This document shows positions 6,980 to 15,879 of a stretch of DNA of 64,000 nt, in pieces. The first letter of the stretch is position 1. Each line of letters begins with the position of its first letter. Source of the DNA: Aequorivita sublithincola DSM 14238. Its GTDB lineage: Bacteria; Bacteroidota; Bacteroidia; Flavobacteriales; Flavobacteriaceae. The notes beneath the pieces were generated by a model that was given only the letters and a program-made list of their open reading frames with translations, made no database searches and was not told the origin of the DNA. The stretch spans positions 2,755,001 through 2,819,000 of the forward strand of contig NC_018013.1 in NCBI RefSeq assembly GCF_000265385.1, written 5' to 3'. The translations under genes were made by a program, and so were the position numbers.

Positions 6980-9847
6980 ATGTTTAGAAACACCCTTAAA
7001 ATGAGCTTGGTATCTTTAGCTGCCGTTGCTCTTTTCGCTATTTCATGCAAAAATGAAAAAACAGTAATTGCAGATGAAAACGCAAAACTCTCCGTTCCAT
7101 TCGAAAAATATGAACTCGCAAACGGACTAGATGTTATTCTGCATCAAGATAAAAGTGATCCTATTGTTTCCCTTGCCATTCAGTATGGCGTGGGTTCGAA
7201 CCGTGAAAAAACGGGTCGTACCGGTTTTGCGCACTTGTTTGAGCATATGCTTTTTCAGGAATCTGAAAACGTACCGCAGGATCAATTTTTCAAAACAATT
7301 CAAGATGCTGGAGGAACGCTCAATGGAGGAACCTGGAAAGATGGAACTGTATATTATGAAATAGTGCCCAAAAACGCTATGGAAACCGTTATGTGGCTAG
7401 AAAGTGACCGAATGGGCTACTTAATAAACACCGTAACCGAAGCTGCTTTTGAAAACCAACAAGAAGTAGTACAAAACGAAAAACGCCAACGTGTAGATAA
7501 CAATCCTTACGGGCACACAGGCTGGGTGATTGACAAAAATTTATATCCGGAAGGTCACCCTTACAATTGGCAAGTAATTGGCGAATTGGAAGATCTTCAA
7601 AGCGCAACGGTGGAAGATGTGAAGGAGTTTTACAATCGTTTTTACGGACCAAACAACGCAACTTTAGTTTTAGCGGGCGATTTTGATACTTCCGAAGCAA
7701 AAAAAATGATTGAAAAATATTTCGGTGAAATTAAACGTCGTCAAGAAGTGGAGCCTATGAAACCACAACCCGTAACACTTTCAGAAACAAAAAGACTTTA
7801 TCACGAAGATAATTTTGCAACCGCACCACAACTAAATATGGTTTGGCCAACGGTTGAACAATATACCGATGATGCCTATGCCTTGGACTTTTTAGGTGAA
7901 ATTCTGTCACAAGGAAAAAAGGCCGCGTTGTATAAAGTTTTGGTGAAAGAAAAAGATCTTACCGCCAAAACAACCGCCTACAATAGTTCAAATGAATTGG
8001 CTGGTGATTTTCAAATTTCAATAACCGCTAATAATGGTGTGGATTTAGATTCAGTTGAAAGTGGAATTAATGAAGCTTTCGCACTTTTCGAAAAAGAAGG
8101 CGTTACCGATCGCGATGTTGAACGCATTAAAGCAGGTCTTGAAACTCAATTTTACAATGGCATAAGTAGTGTTTTAGGAAAATCATTTCAACTGGCGAGT
8201 TATAATGTTTTTGCAGGGGACCCTGGATTTATAACCCAGGACATAGAAAACATTAAAAAGGTAACAAAGGAAGATGTAATGCGGGTTTATAACAAATACA
8301 TTAAAGGGAAACCTTATATAATGACGAGCTTCGTTCCAAAAGGTCAACTAAATTTAATTACTGAAAATTCTGAAAAAGCTAAAGTAGTTGAAGAAGAAAT
8401 TAAAGAAAACGTAACTAAGAAAGTTGAAGAAGCAACTACAGAAATTGTAAAAACACCGTCAAACTTTGATCGTTCAAAACCACCCGTTCAAGGCGTTTCA
8501 CCAGAATTGTCTGTTCCTAAGGTATGGAATTCAAATCTCGAAAATGGTTTAAAAGTTTCAGGAATTGAGCAAGATGAAATTCCAACGGTAAACTTCAGCC
8601 TAGTAATTGAAGGAGGCCATTTATTGGACAGTATGGAAAAGAATGGAGTAGCTAACTTAATGAGCGACATTTTAATGGAAGGTACTGCCACTAAAACGCC
8701 AGAAGAGTTAGAAGAAGCCATCGATCTTTTAGGTGCAAGTATCAATATGTACACTACAAACGAATCTATCGTAATCCGTGGAAATACATTAACTAGAAAT
8801 TTTGACAAGACAATGGATTTGGTAACCGAAATTCTATTACAACCACGGTGGGATGAAGAAGAATTGGGAAGAATAAAAACCAAAACCATCAATGAAATTG
8901 AACGTTCAGACGCCAATCCAAACGTAGTTGCAAACCGAGTTTACAACAAAATTCTTTATGGCGCAGAGCATATATTCAGTTATCCAACTTCGGGAACTGT
9001 GGAATCTGTGAAAGCCATCACGATGAACGATTTAAAAGAATATTACACCAAGAATTTTTCACCTTCAATAAGCACTTTTCAAGTAGTTGGAAAAATAGAC
9101 CAAAGCGCAGTGTTGAAAGATTTGAAAGGCTTGGAAAACGGTTGGGCTGCAAAAGAAGTAACCATTCCACAATATCCAATCGCAAACAATCGCGACAAGG
9201 CTTCGCTGTATTTTGTAGATATTCCAAACGCCAAACAATCCGTTATTGATATAGGATATATCGCAATGCCAAGAACCGACAAGGATTTCTATCCAGCAGA
9301 GGTAATGAATTATAAACTGGGTGGTTCATTTTCGGGAAATGTAAACTTGATTCTTCGTGAGGAAAAAGGATATACTTACGGCGCTCGAACCAATTTCAGC
9401 GGAAGCAAAATTCCAGGAACTTTTACGGCTTCTTCAAGTGTTAGAACCAATACAACTGGCGAATCTGTTCAGATTTTTAGAGATGAAATTTCAAAATACA
9501 AAGAAGGTATTTCACCTGAAGATCTAGAGTTTACAAAGAATGCACTTATAAAATCGAACGCAAGACGTTTTGAAACTCAAGGTTCACTTTTAGGAATGTT
9601 GCAAGAAATAAACCAATATAATCTTCCAGCAGATTATATTGAAAAAGAAGAAGCGACAATCAAAAACATGACTTTGGAGCAGCACAAAGCATTGGCAAAC
9701 AAATATTTGGACGCGTCAACAATGGCTTATTTAGTGGTTGGTGATGCAGCAACGCAGTATGAACAATTCAAAAAAATGGGTTTTGATGAAGTGAAGCTTT
9801 TAGATAAAAATGGCGAAGAAGTAAAGCTTGAAGATGTGAAACTTTAA
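6980..9847 (+). CDS. M16 (insulinase-like) zinc peptidase, fused two-domain lipoprotein
   Basis: A 955-residue member of the M16 family made of two fused halves. Signal sequence with lipobox FAISC (Cys23) suggests an exported lipoprotein. The first half carries the inverted zinc motif HLFEH (H85, E88, H89). The second half, starting near residue 510, has the same fold, but at the equivalent place reads GVANLMSDILMEGT and lacks the motif. This is normal for the non-catalytic partner half. A Glu/Lys-rich linker joins the halves. The gene stands alone with a TATCTTTA -7-like box 20-odd bases upstream and a strong terminator downstream. Likely function: degradation of short periplasmic peptides. 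Confidence 0.92.
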   Translation: MFRNTLKMSLVSLAAVALFAISCKNEKTVIADENAKLSVPFEKYELANGLDVILHQDKSDPIVSLAIQYGVGSNREKTGRTGFAHLFEHMLFQESENVPQDQFFKTIQDAGGTLNGGTWKDGTVYYEIVPKNAMETVMWLESDRMGYLINTVTEAAFENQQEVVQNEKRQRVDNNPYGHTGWVIDKNLYPEGHPYNWQVIGELEDLQSATVEDVKEFYNRFYGPNNATLVLAGDFDTSEAKKMIEKYFGEIKRRQEVEPMKPQPVTLSETKRLYHEDNFATAPQLNMVWPTVEQYTDDAYALDFLGEILSQGKKAALYKVLVKEKDLTAKTTAYNSSNELAGDFQISITANNGVDLDSVESGINEAFALFEKEGVTDRDVERIKAGLETQFYNGISSVLGKSFQLASYNVFAGDPGFITQDIENIKKVTKEDVMRVYNKYIKGKPYIMTSFVPKGQLNLITENSEKAKVVEEEIKENVTKKVEEATTEIVKTPSNFDRSKPPVQGVSPELSVPKVWNSNLENGLKVSGIEQDEIPTVNFSLVIEGGHLLDSMEKNGVANLMSDILMEGTATKTPEELEEAIDLLGASINMYTTNESIVIRGNTLTRNFDKTMDLVTEILLQPRWDEEELGRIKTKTINEIERSDANPNVVANRVYNKILYGAEHIFSYPTSGTVESVKAITMNDLKEYYTKNFSPSISTFQVVGKIDQSAVLKDLKGLENGWAAKEVTIPQYPIANNRDKASLYFVDIPNAKQSVIDIGYIAMPRTDKDFYPAEVMNYKLGGSFSGNVNLILREEKGYTYGARTNFSGSKIPGTFTASSSVRTNTTGESVQIFRDEISKYKEGISPEDLEFTKNALIKSNARRFETQGSLLGMLQEINQYNLPADYIEKEEATIKNMTLEQHKALANKYLDASTMAYLVVGDAATQYEQFKKMGFDEVKLLDKNGEEVKLEDVKL

Positions 9848-9869
9848 ATAAATCGCTCAAAATCATATA

Positions 9870-9925
9870 AGTCACTAATTCACGAATAGTTTACAGAAGA
9901 TTCGTGGATTAGTGGCTTTTTATTT
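9870..9925 (+). terminator. Intrinsic terminator after M16 peptidase
   Basis: An 18-bp nearly perfect stem (9870-9887 with 9900-9917) is followed by TTTTTATTTT. It lies 22 bases after the peptidase stop. Confidence 0.8.
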
Positions 9926-9954
9926 TAACTATCTTTAGCAATATCCTTAGTATT

Positions 9955-11079
9955 ATGCAAAAACTCTCTATTATCATATTAACCGTTTTCTTCGTAATTA
10001 GCTGTAAAAACTCGCGAAAAGAAAATTCAGAAATTTCTCAGAAAGAAGAAATTGTTATCCAAACATTTCCACGACCAACTTTTACTTTAGCAGAAGCAGA
10101 TAAACTAATAGAGCTTCCTTTACATTGCGTGGGTACAGAGTATCCGTACAAACCTGGAGAAACTTTGGAAAGCGAAAACGATTTGGTAGAACCTATTGCC
10201 GTGCATCCTATTTTTTACGGCTGCTTTGATTGGCACAGCGCTGTTCATGGCTATTGGTCTATGCTAACTTTACTGAAACAGTTTCCCGAAATGGATAAAG
10301 CTGAAGAAGTAAGAAAAATTCTAAAAGATAAAATTACTTCTGAAAACGTGAAGATTGAAGTTGCTTATTTTGAAAAACAAATCAACAAATCTTTTGAACG
10401 GACGTATGGTTGGGCTTGGCTTTTAAAACTTTCTGAAGAACTTCATAATTGGGATGATCCGTTGGCTAAAGAACTAGAGCAAAACCTAAAGCCTCTAGCT
10501 GATATTATAGTGCTCCGCTACAAAGAATTTCTCCCAAAACTAAACTATCCAATCAGAGTTGGCGAGCACGCAAACACTGCTTTTGGACTCACGTTTGCTT
10601 ATGATTATGCAAATTCGATCGGCGATTCGGAACTAAAACAATTAATTGAAAAACGTGCCAGAGATTTTTATACGAATGACGAAAACTGCCCAATAACATG
10701 GGAACCCAGCGGTTTTGATTTTCTTTCCCCTTGTTTGGAAGAAGTTGATATTATGCGCCGCGTGCTTTCTTCGGAAGAATTTTCAACGTGGATTGCTGCT
10801 TTTTTACCACAACTTGCATACGGAAATTATCATTTAAAAGTAGGAGAGGTAAGCGACCGCACCGATGGAAAACTAGTGCATTTGGATGGATTAAATTTTA
10901 GCAGGGCTTGGGTTTTTTATGGCTTAGCGAAGCAATATCCAAAATATAAGCATTTGAAAAATCTTGCCAACGAGCATGTGGCATATTCATATCCAAACTT
11001 GGTGGGCGATAGTTACGAAGGCGGGCACTGGTTAGGTAGTTTCGCAATTTATACATTAAACACCTTGCACGGAAAATAG
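9955..11079 (+). CDS. DUF2891 domain lipoprotein
   Basis: A 374-residue protein. The N-terminus is a lipoprotein signal with lipobox VISC. The rest matches the DUF2891 family pattern: LPLHCVGTEYPYKPGE, then HPIFYGCFDWHSAVHGYWSM, RTYGWAWLLKL, HANTAFGL, and near the end GDSYEGGHWLGSFAIYTL. The alpha-helical repeats with conserved His, Trp and Glu resemble alpha/alpha-barrel glycoside-processing folds, but no reaction is established for the family. A TATCTTTA box is just upstream. Confidence 0.85.
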   Translation: MQKLSIIILTVFFVISCKNSRKENSEISQKEEIVIQTFPRPTFTLAEADKLIELPLHCVGTEYPYKPGETLESENDLVEPIAVHPIFYGCFDWHSAVHGYWSMLTLLKQFPEMDKAEEVRKILKDKITSENVKIEVAYFEKQINKSFERTYGWAWLLKLSEELHNWDDPLAKELEQNLKPLADIIVLRYKEFLPKLNYPIRVGEHANTAFGLTFAYDYANSIGDSELKQLIEKRARDFYTNDENCPITWEPSGFDFLSPCLEEVDIMRRVLSSEEFSTWIAAFLPQLAYGNYHLKVGEVSDRTDGKLVHLDGLNFSRAWVFYGLAKQYPKYKHLKNLANEHVAYSYPNLVGDSYEGGHWLGSFAIYTLNTLHGK

Positions 11080-11113
11080 GTTACTCAGCATTTAATGGAA
11101 GTAACCCTTTTTA
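11079..11113 (+). terminator. Weak terminator after DUF2891 gene
   Basis: GGTTACT (11079-11085) can pair with AGTAACC (11100-11106), followed by CTTTTTA. The stem is only seven bases, so confidence is moderate. Its 5' arm overlaps the stop codon. Confidence 0.45.
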
Positions 11114-11209
11114 TTCTAAGTATTTTCCCTGATTCTATGCCTTCTGAAATACTTATTTTAAATGTTTTTGGTACTTTCGTCATTAATTAACCAAAAAATT
11201 ATTTCAATT

Positions 11210-11560
11210 ATGTCAAAACCAAATAACTGCATCACTGTAGCCGAAGCTAAACAACTACAAGATAATTGGGTAGAAACCCGTGCTGTGGATATTGAAAGCG
11301 CGATGGGTGTTCCAGACACTCGCGAATTTTTATTCAGTGTTGCAGAACTGCAGCAATTCTTAGATTATATAAAAGCGGGTTCAGGTATTGGGGCACAACC
11401 AGGAGTTCGCGTTTATTTTGCGGCTTATGATAGTAATGTTTCAACCAAAGCAACAGTGTTTTTGGCACCGACAATTGGGGTTACAGTAGGTTCAGAGAAT
11501 AATTATAATCTTCAACCCTTGAATAGATCTATTAGTGGATGGCCACCCAAAAACTATTAA
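11210..11560 (+). CDS. Unknown small protein, cassette 2, paralogue of cassette 1 domain
   Basis: A 116-residue protein when started at the ATG at 11210; an ATG at 11162 would add an unlike 16-residue hydrophobic extension. It shares with the 4114-4827 product the blocks DTREFLFSVAELQQFL, GVRVYFAAYD and ATVFLAPT, and ends GWPPKNY. Unlike that paralogue it has no anchor when started here, so it would be cytosolic. It begins the second signalling cassette, 3 bases before the membrane protein gene. No named domain recognised. Confidence 0.7.
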   Translation: MSKPNNCITVAEAKQLQDNWVETRAVDIESAMGVPDTREFLFSVAELQQFLDYIKAGSGIGAQPGVRVYFAAYDSNVSTKATVFLAPTIGVTVGSENNYNLQPLNRSISGWPPKNY

Positions 11561-11563
11561 AAT

Positions 11564-12289
11564 TTGGAACTATCAGATTTTCTGTTTTTTATACTTCCAA
11601 TATTTATATTGGAAGTATCTGCAGCTTTGGCAGGTTCCCATTATTTAAAAAAAACGATACCGAGGTCGAGAAGCACTAGGCATTTTGTGTATTTCCTTTG
11701 GTTTACAGTTTTTGTAGAATTCATAGGGTCTTATGCACCAATAGCCTATTTTTCTGATTATAGGTACTTTACATTTATAAAAGGAACTCCTTTCGAAAAT
11801 AATTTTTGGTGGTATCAAATATATATACTCGTAAGCTTTTCATTTTTAGTGCTTTATTTTATTTCATTTTTGAAGAATACACTATTGAAACGGCTTTTTG
11901 CATTATTGGTAGTAGGATTTATAATTTCTTCAGTAATAATATATATTTATACAGATGGTTTTTTTAAATCTACTTCACAATATGCCTCCATAACAGGGAC
12001 TTTGCTGCTTTTTTTTAGTGTGATATTGTTTTATTTTGAACTTCTTAAGAGTAATTTATTACTTCAACTTAAAAGATTCCTTCCTTTTTATCTTTCAGTT
12101 GGAGTTCTTGCTTTTAATCTATGTGTAACCCCTGTGGAAATTTTTTCAGAATACTTTAATCTTGAGGGAGGGAATAATTTATTTGTTAAATTGCGCGTGA
12201 ATGTTTTATTGTACGCAAATATATTTATGTATGCCATCTTTATAGTTGGCTTTTTAATATGCTCAAGAAAGAAGAAGTCCTCTTACTAG
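11564..12289 (+). CDS. Seven-helix membrane protein, cassette 2
   Basis: A 241-residue protein with seven predicted membrane helices and small loops. The only plausible start is a TTG three bases after the preceding stop, since no ATG occurs in the N-terminal region. This implies re-initiation coupled to the upstream gene. It is positionally and structurally equivalent to the cassette 1 protein at 4837-5484. The C-terminus (CSRKKKSSY) is basic and cytosolic. The gene overlaps the kinase gene by 31 bases. It is a probable membrane partner of the kinase. Confidence 0.7.
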   Translation: MELSDFLFFILPIFILEVSAALAGSHYLKKTIPRSRSTRHFVYFLWFTVFVEFIGSYAPIAYFSDYRYFTFIKGTPFENNFWWYQIYILVSFSFLVLYFISFLKNTLLKRLFALLVVGFIISSVIIYIYTDGFFKSTSQYASITGTLLLFFSVILFYFELLKSNLLLQLKRFLPFYLSVGVLAFNLCVTPVEIFSEYFNLEGGNNLFVKLRVNVLLYANIFMYAIFIVGFLICSRKKKSSY

Positions 12290-13038
12290 TTTATTTTATT
12301 ACCATAATCTTCCTATTGGTAATTTTTGTTATTGTATTTTTCATAGCTTTCCAACGCCGAAAAAATAAATTTCTCAAAGAGCGTTATGAGGCAGAAAGGC
12401 GTTATCAAATGGAACTTGCCGATTCGCGTATAGAAATTCAGGAACAAACCCTTAAAAATATTGCTTGGGAATTGCACGATAATGTGGGGCAGCTGCTTTC
12501 GGTCGTCAATATACAGTTGAATGTTTTGATGAACGCTGTGCCAGAAAAATTTAATTCGCAAATTTCAGAAACCAAAGGTTTAGTGCAAGATACGGTTCAG
12601 GAAATACGCTCCCTTTCTAAAGTATTAAATAATGACGTGGTTCTTAAAAATGGTCTGTTGGAATCCTTGCAAGTGGAACTAGATAGATTTATCCGTTTAA
12701 AATACCTTAAAGCTTCATTAAAAATAACTGGCGATATTGTTCCTTTAAATAGCGCCAATGAAATCATCATCTTTAGAATAATTCAGGAATTCCTTTCCAA
12801 CGTTATCAAACATGCCAAAGCAACAAAATTATGCGTACATTTAGATTATAATGAAAAAACACTGAAAGTAACGATAGAAGATGATGGAGTTGGTTTTGAC
12901 ATTTCGGAAAAAACCGCTAATTCTGGTATGTTAACTATGAGTAAACGCGCAGAACTTTTAAAAGCTGAATTTTCAATAACTTCTAAGATTGGAAAAGGCA
13001 CCCAATTATTTCTAAAATACCCATATAAAGGCACATAA
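12259..13038 (+). CDS. Sensor histidine kinase, HisKA_3 type, cassette 2
   Basis: A 259-residue kinase. There is one N-terminal membrane helix (about residues 7-29), then a charged coiled stretch, the phosphoacceptor helix with WELHDNVGQ, the N-box QEFLSNVIKHA and the G-box DDGVGFD. It is closely similar in plan to the cassette 1 kinase and likewise lacks an extracellular sensor domain. It overlaps the membrane protein gene by 31 bases and the regulator by one base (TAATG). Confidence 0.87.
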   Translation: MLKKEEVLLLVYFITIIFLLVIFVIVFFIAFQRRKNKFLKERYEAERRYQMELADSRIEIQEQTLKNIAWELHDNVGQLLSVVNIQLNVLMNAVPEKFNSQISETKGLVQDTVQEIRSLSKVLNNDVVLKNGLLESLQVELDRFIRLKYLKASLKITGDIVPLNSANEIIIFRIIQEFLSNVIKHAKATKLCVHLDYNEKTLKVTIEDDGVGFDISEKTANSGMLTMSKRAELLKAEFSITSKIGKGTQLFLKYPYKGT

Positions 13039-13691
13039 TGAGCATAGAAAAAAGACATACTGTCGCTATTGTTGATGATCATGCGCTTTTTGCAGGTTCG
13101 TTGGAAAAGCTTATCAATACTTTTTCAGATTTCAATGTGTTATTTCTTGCAAGGAACGGTAAAGAATTAAAAGAGCGCATTAAGGTTGGAGAAGCTGTGC
13201 CCGATATTATTTTGCTGGATATCAATATGCCCATAATGAACGGTTTTGAAACAGCTGATTGGCTATCTAAAAACTATCCGAAAATAAAAATTCTGGCTCT
13301 TTCTATGGAAGATGACGAGCATACCGTCTTAAAAATAGTAAGAAAGGGTGCTAAAGGATATCTTCTAAAAGACATTCACCCAGAAATCTTGAATACAGCT
13401 TTAAAAGAAGTGGTAGACAAAGGATATTATCATTCTGAAAAAGTTTCTGAAGTCCTGTTGCACGCAATGGGTCCTGATGAAGAGCGAGAACTTTTACAAT
13501 TCAAGGATAACGAAATGACCTTTATAGAATTGGCTTGTTCTGAAATGACTTATAAAGAAATCGCGGATATTATGCATTTAAGTCCCAAAACTATTGATGG
13601 TTACCGTCAGGATTTGTTTAAACGTCTCAAAATTAAAAATAGGGTAGGACTGGTAATTTTCGCTTTAAAAAAAAATTTGATAAAGCTTTAA
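13038..13691 (+). CDS. LuxR/NarL-family response regulator, cassette 2
   Basis: A 217-residue regulator with D13/D14, phospho-acceptor D61 in ILLDINMP, and Lys in YLLKDIHP. The C-terminal helix-turn-helix contains YKEIADIMHLSPKTIDGY. It is a paralogue of the cassette 1 regulator. Its 3' end overlaps the convergent pseudouridine synthase gene by 4 bases. No terminator is visible between the two. Confidence 0.9.
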   Translation: MSIEKRHTVAIVDDHALFAGSLEKLINTFSDFNVLFLARNGKELKERIKVGEAVPDIILLDINMPIMNGFETADWLSKNYPKIKILALSMEDDEHTVLKIVRKGAKGYLLKDIHPEILNTALKEVVDKGYYHSEKVSEVLLHAMGPDEERELLQFKDNEMTFIELACSEMTYKEIADIMHLSPKTIDGYRQDLFKRLKIKNRVGLVIFALKKNLIKL

Positions 13692-14344
13692 TTGCAAGCA
13701 TTCCAAACCGCCTCATCTGGTGTGGGAGCCTCAATGGTAATTTCCTCCTTTTGAACCGGATGGATTAATGTTAACTTTTTAGCGTGAAGATGAATGCTGC
13801 CATCTGGGTTGCTTCGGTCAAAACCATATTTTAAATCTCCTTTTATGGAGCAGCCAATGGATGAAAGCTGGGAACGAATTTGATGATGTCTTCCGGTTTC
13901 AAGAACCACTTCCAATAAAAAATAATTATCTAGTTTTTTCAGAAGTTTATAATGTAGAACAGCGTTTTTGCTGTCAGGAACCTCTTTGATGTGAGCGTAA
14001 GACTTGTTTTGTTTTGGGTTTCTTTTTAAAAAATGCGTCAATGTATCTTCTGTTTTGGGAGGCATGTTTTTTACGACTGCCCAATATATTTTTTCGGTTT
14101 CCCTTTCAGCAAACATTTTGTTTAAGCGCGCCAATGCTTTTGAAGTTCTTGCAAAAACCACAATTCCGCTAGTAGGACGATCCAAACGATGTACAACACC
14201 AAGATAAACTGCTCCGGGTTTATTGTATTTTTCAGCAATATATTCCTTAACAACTTCAGAAAGCGGAGCATCGCCCGTTTTGTCGCCTTGCACAATATCG
14301 CCAGGACGTTTGTTTACAACGATTAGATGATTGTCTTCAAACAA
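13688..14344 (-). CDS. RluA-family pseudouridine synthase
   Basis: A 218-residue enzyme that isomerises uridine in RNA. The catalytic motif is in VVHRLDRPTSGI, with Asp in HRLD. Further family marks are VFARTSKAL and GRHHQIRSQL. No S4 domain is present. The start is unusual: the frame stays open upstream for 18 codons to a TAA without an ATG, and residues there (KDNLQVLFEDN) still look like the family. TTG at 14344 is the only conventional start, so initiation is uncertain. A repeat-rich tract lies immediately upstream and may have replaced the original start. panB is the next gene upstream. Confidence 0.85.
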   Translation of the reverse strand: MFEDNHLIVVNKRPGDIVQGDKTGDAPLSEVVKEYIAEKYNKPGAVYLGVVHRLDRPTSGIVVFARTSKALARLNKMFAERETEKIYWAVVKNMPPKTEDTLTHFLKRNPKQNKSYAHIKEVPDSKNAVLHYKLLKKLDNYFLLEVVLETGRHHQIRSQLSSIGCSIKGDLKYGFDRSNPDGSIHLHAKKLTLIHPVQKEEITIEAPTPDEAVWNACN

Positions 14345-14380
14345 AACCTGAAGGTTGTCTTTGGTGCTATGTGTTTTTGG

Positions 14381-14440
14381 GTTGATGAGTAATTGAGTTT
14401 AGGAGTTGATGAGTTGAAAAGTTTATGAGTTTAAGGGTTT
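14381..14440. repeat. Degenerate ATGAGTT-type tandem repeat
   Basis: Several imperfect copies of TTGATGAGT / TTTATGAGTT occur between panB and the pseudouridine synthase gene. It is a low-complexity intergenic expansion and lies just before the open but ATG-less 5' extension of the synthase. Confidence 0.5.
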
Positions 14441-14517
14441 AGAAAAAAAGAAGTTAATATTTTTGAATATTGATTTTTCATTTGGAGTTTGATGCTTGTA
14501 ATTTGAAAATTCCCTTT

Positions 14518-15336
14518 TTAATACTGCTCGCTATCATTCGGAAAATCGCCACTTTTCACGTCTGCGCTATATTGGCTGAAAGCATTTTTCATTTCCGTAT
14601 ATAAATCTAAATATCTTCGAAGAAAACGTGGGTTGAATTCGTGGGTCATTCCAATCATATCGTGTGTTACCAACACTTGTCCGTCAACACCATTTCCTGC
14701 GCCAATTCCTATTACTGGAATACTTATTTTTTCTGCAACTTCTTTTGCAAGTTTAGCAGGAACTTTTTCCAGAACTATAGCGAAACAGCCTGTTTTTTCT
14801 AGCAGGATAGCGTCTTCGATTAATTTATCCGCTTCTTCTTCTTCTTTAGCACGAACGGTATAAGTTCCAAATTTATAAATGGATTGTGGCGTTAATCCCA
14901 AATGGCCCATCACAGGAATTCCTGCGTTTAGAATTCGTTTTATGGATTCTTTAATTTCGGAGCCGCCTTCCATTTTTACAGCGTGTCCACCACTTTCCTT
15001 CATAATTCTGATTGCTGAGCGAAGTGCTTCTTTAGGATCGCTTTGATAGCTTCCGAATGGCAAATCTACCACAACCAAACTTCTTTCAATGGCGCGAACT
15101 ACTGAAGCTGCATGATAAATCATTTGGTCAAGGGTTATTGGCAAAGTGGTTTCGTGACCGGCCATTACGTTACTGGCAGAGTCTCCTACCAAAATAACAT
15201 CTATACCGGCGCTGTCCACAATTTTGGCCATTGTAAAATCGTATGCGGTGAGCATAGAGATTTTTTCGCCTTTCTTTTTCATATCAACCAACGTTTTGGT
15301 GGTGATACGCTTGTATTCTTTTTTGGCTGTTGACAT
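14518..15336 (-). CDS. panB: 3-methyl-2-oxobutanoate hydroxymethyltransferase
   Basis: A 272-residue cytosolic enzyme that adds a hydroxymethyl group from methylenetetrahydrofolate to alpha-ketoisovalerate, the first step to pantothenate and coenzyme A. Length fits the family. Visible motifs: [45 protein letters not shown] and [16 protein letters not shown]. Metal-binding Asp and catalytic Glu lie in GDS and [12 protein letters not shown] contexts. It precedes the pseudouridine synthase on the same strand, separated by 173 bases with a repeat tract, so common transcription is uncertain. Confidence 0.96.
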   Translation of the reverse strand: MSTAKKEYKRITTKTLVDMKKKGEKISMLTAYDFTMAKIVDSAGIDVILVGDSASNVMAGHETTLPITLDQMIYHAASVVRAIERSLVVVDLPFGSYQSDPKEALRSAIRIMKESGGHAVKMEGGSEIKESIKRILNAGIPVMGHLGLTPQSIYKFGTYTVRAKEEEEADKLIEDAILLEKTGCFAIVLEKVPAKLAKEVAEKISIPVIGIGAGNGVDGQVLVTHDMIGMTHEFNPRFLRRYLDLYTEMKNAFSQYSADVKSGDFPNDSEQY

Positions 15337-15373
15337 ATTTCTGAAAAATCAATATATTAAAGTGTAAAAGTAC

Positions 15374-15381
15374 TATTTTTG
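15374..15381 (+). promoter_or_regulatory. TATTTTTG -7 box for NTF2-like gene
   Basis: A match to the Bacteroidota -7 element TAnnTTTG lies 27 bases before the ATG at 15409. Confidence 0.5.
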
Positions 15382-15408
15382 AGTAGTAACCAATTAACTT
15401 TTTTAATT

Positions 15409-15873
15409 ATGAAATATACATTGTTGTTTTTTTCAATGTTTATTAGCACTTTAAGCATCTCTCAAGAATCATTGTCTACCGCCAACGGAAAAATAATAGT
15501 AGGTATTTTTATGAATGGTTATCAAGCTGGTGATACTTTAAAGATGAAATCTGTAATGCACCCAAATATGACTATGCAGCGTGCGTATTTGAGTGAAGAG
15601 CAGGAAAACCTTTTGTTGTATATTAAATCTTCAGATTTGCTTAACTATGCTGCCAATGCAGGAAAAAAACTAGTTTGGGAAGAAAAACTTACGGATTATA
15701 TTGTTAACAGCGATGGCAATATTGCTCATATCTGGGTTTCCTATGAATATTATAAGGATGGAAAATTCAACCATTGTGGTGCAAATTCTTTTACATTAGT
15801 TTATACAGACGAAAGTTGGAAAATTTTAAACATTATAGATTCCATACGTATAGGAAGCTGTAATAAAGAATAA
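15409..15873 (+). CDS. Exported NTF2-like (lumazine-binding-like) protein
   Basis: A 154-residue protein when started at the ATG at 15409, where a clear signal peptide begins (MKYTLLFFSMFIST). The mature part fits the NTF2-like 'putative lumazine-binding' family: FMNGYQAGDTLKM, a middle VWEEKLTDY and the end pattern HIWVSYEYYKDGKFNHCG then NSFTLVYTDESWKI. Such proteins often form small-ligand cradles. No substrate is known. The gene stands alone between divergent panB and the convergent serine dehydratase gene. Confidence 0.8.
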   Translation: MKYTLLFFSMFISTLSISQESLSTANGKIIVGIFMNGYQAGDTLKMKSVMHPNMTMQRAYLSEEQENLLLYIKSSDLLNYAANAGKKLVWEEKLTDYIVNSDGNIAHIWVSYEYYKDGKFNHCGANSFTLVYTDESWKILNIIDSIRIGSCNKE

Positions 15874-15879
15874 AATTAT

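Noticed and set aside
8488..8916. Minus-strand open frame inside the M16 peptidase gene
   Set aside because: Antisense shadow of a full-length peptidase; no promoter and no family resemblance.
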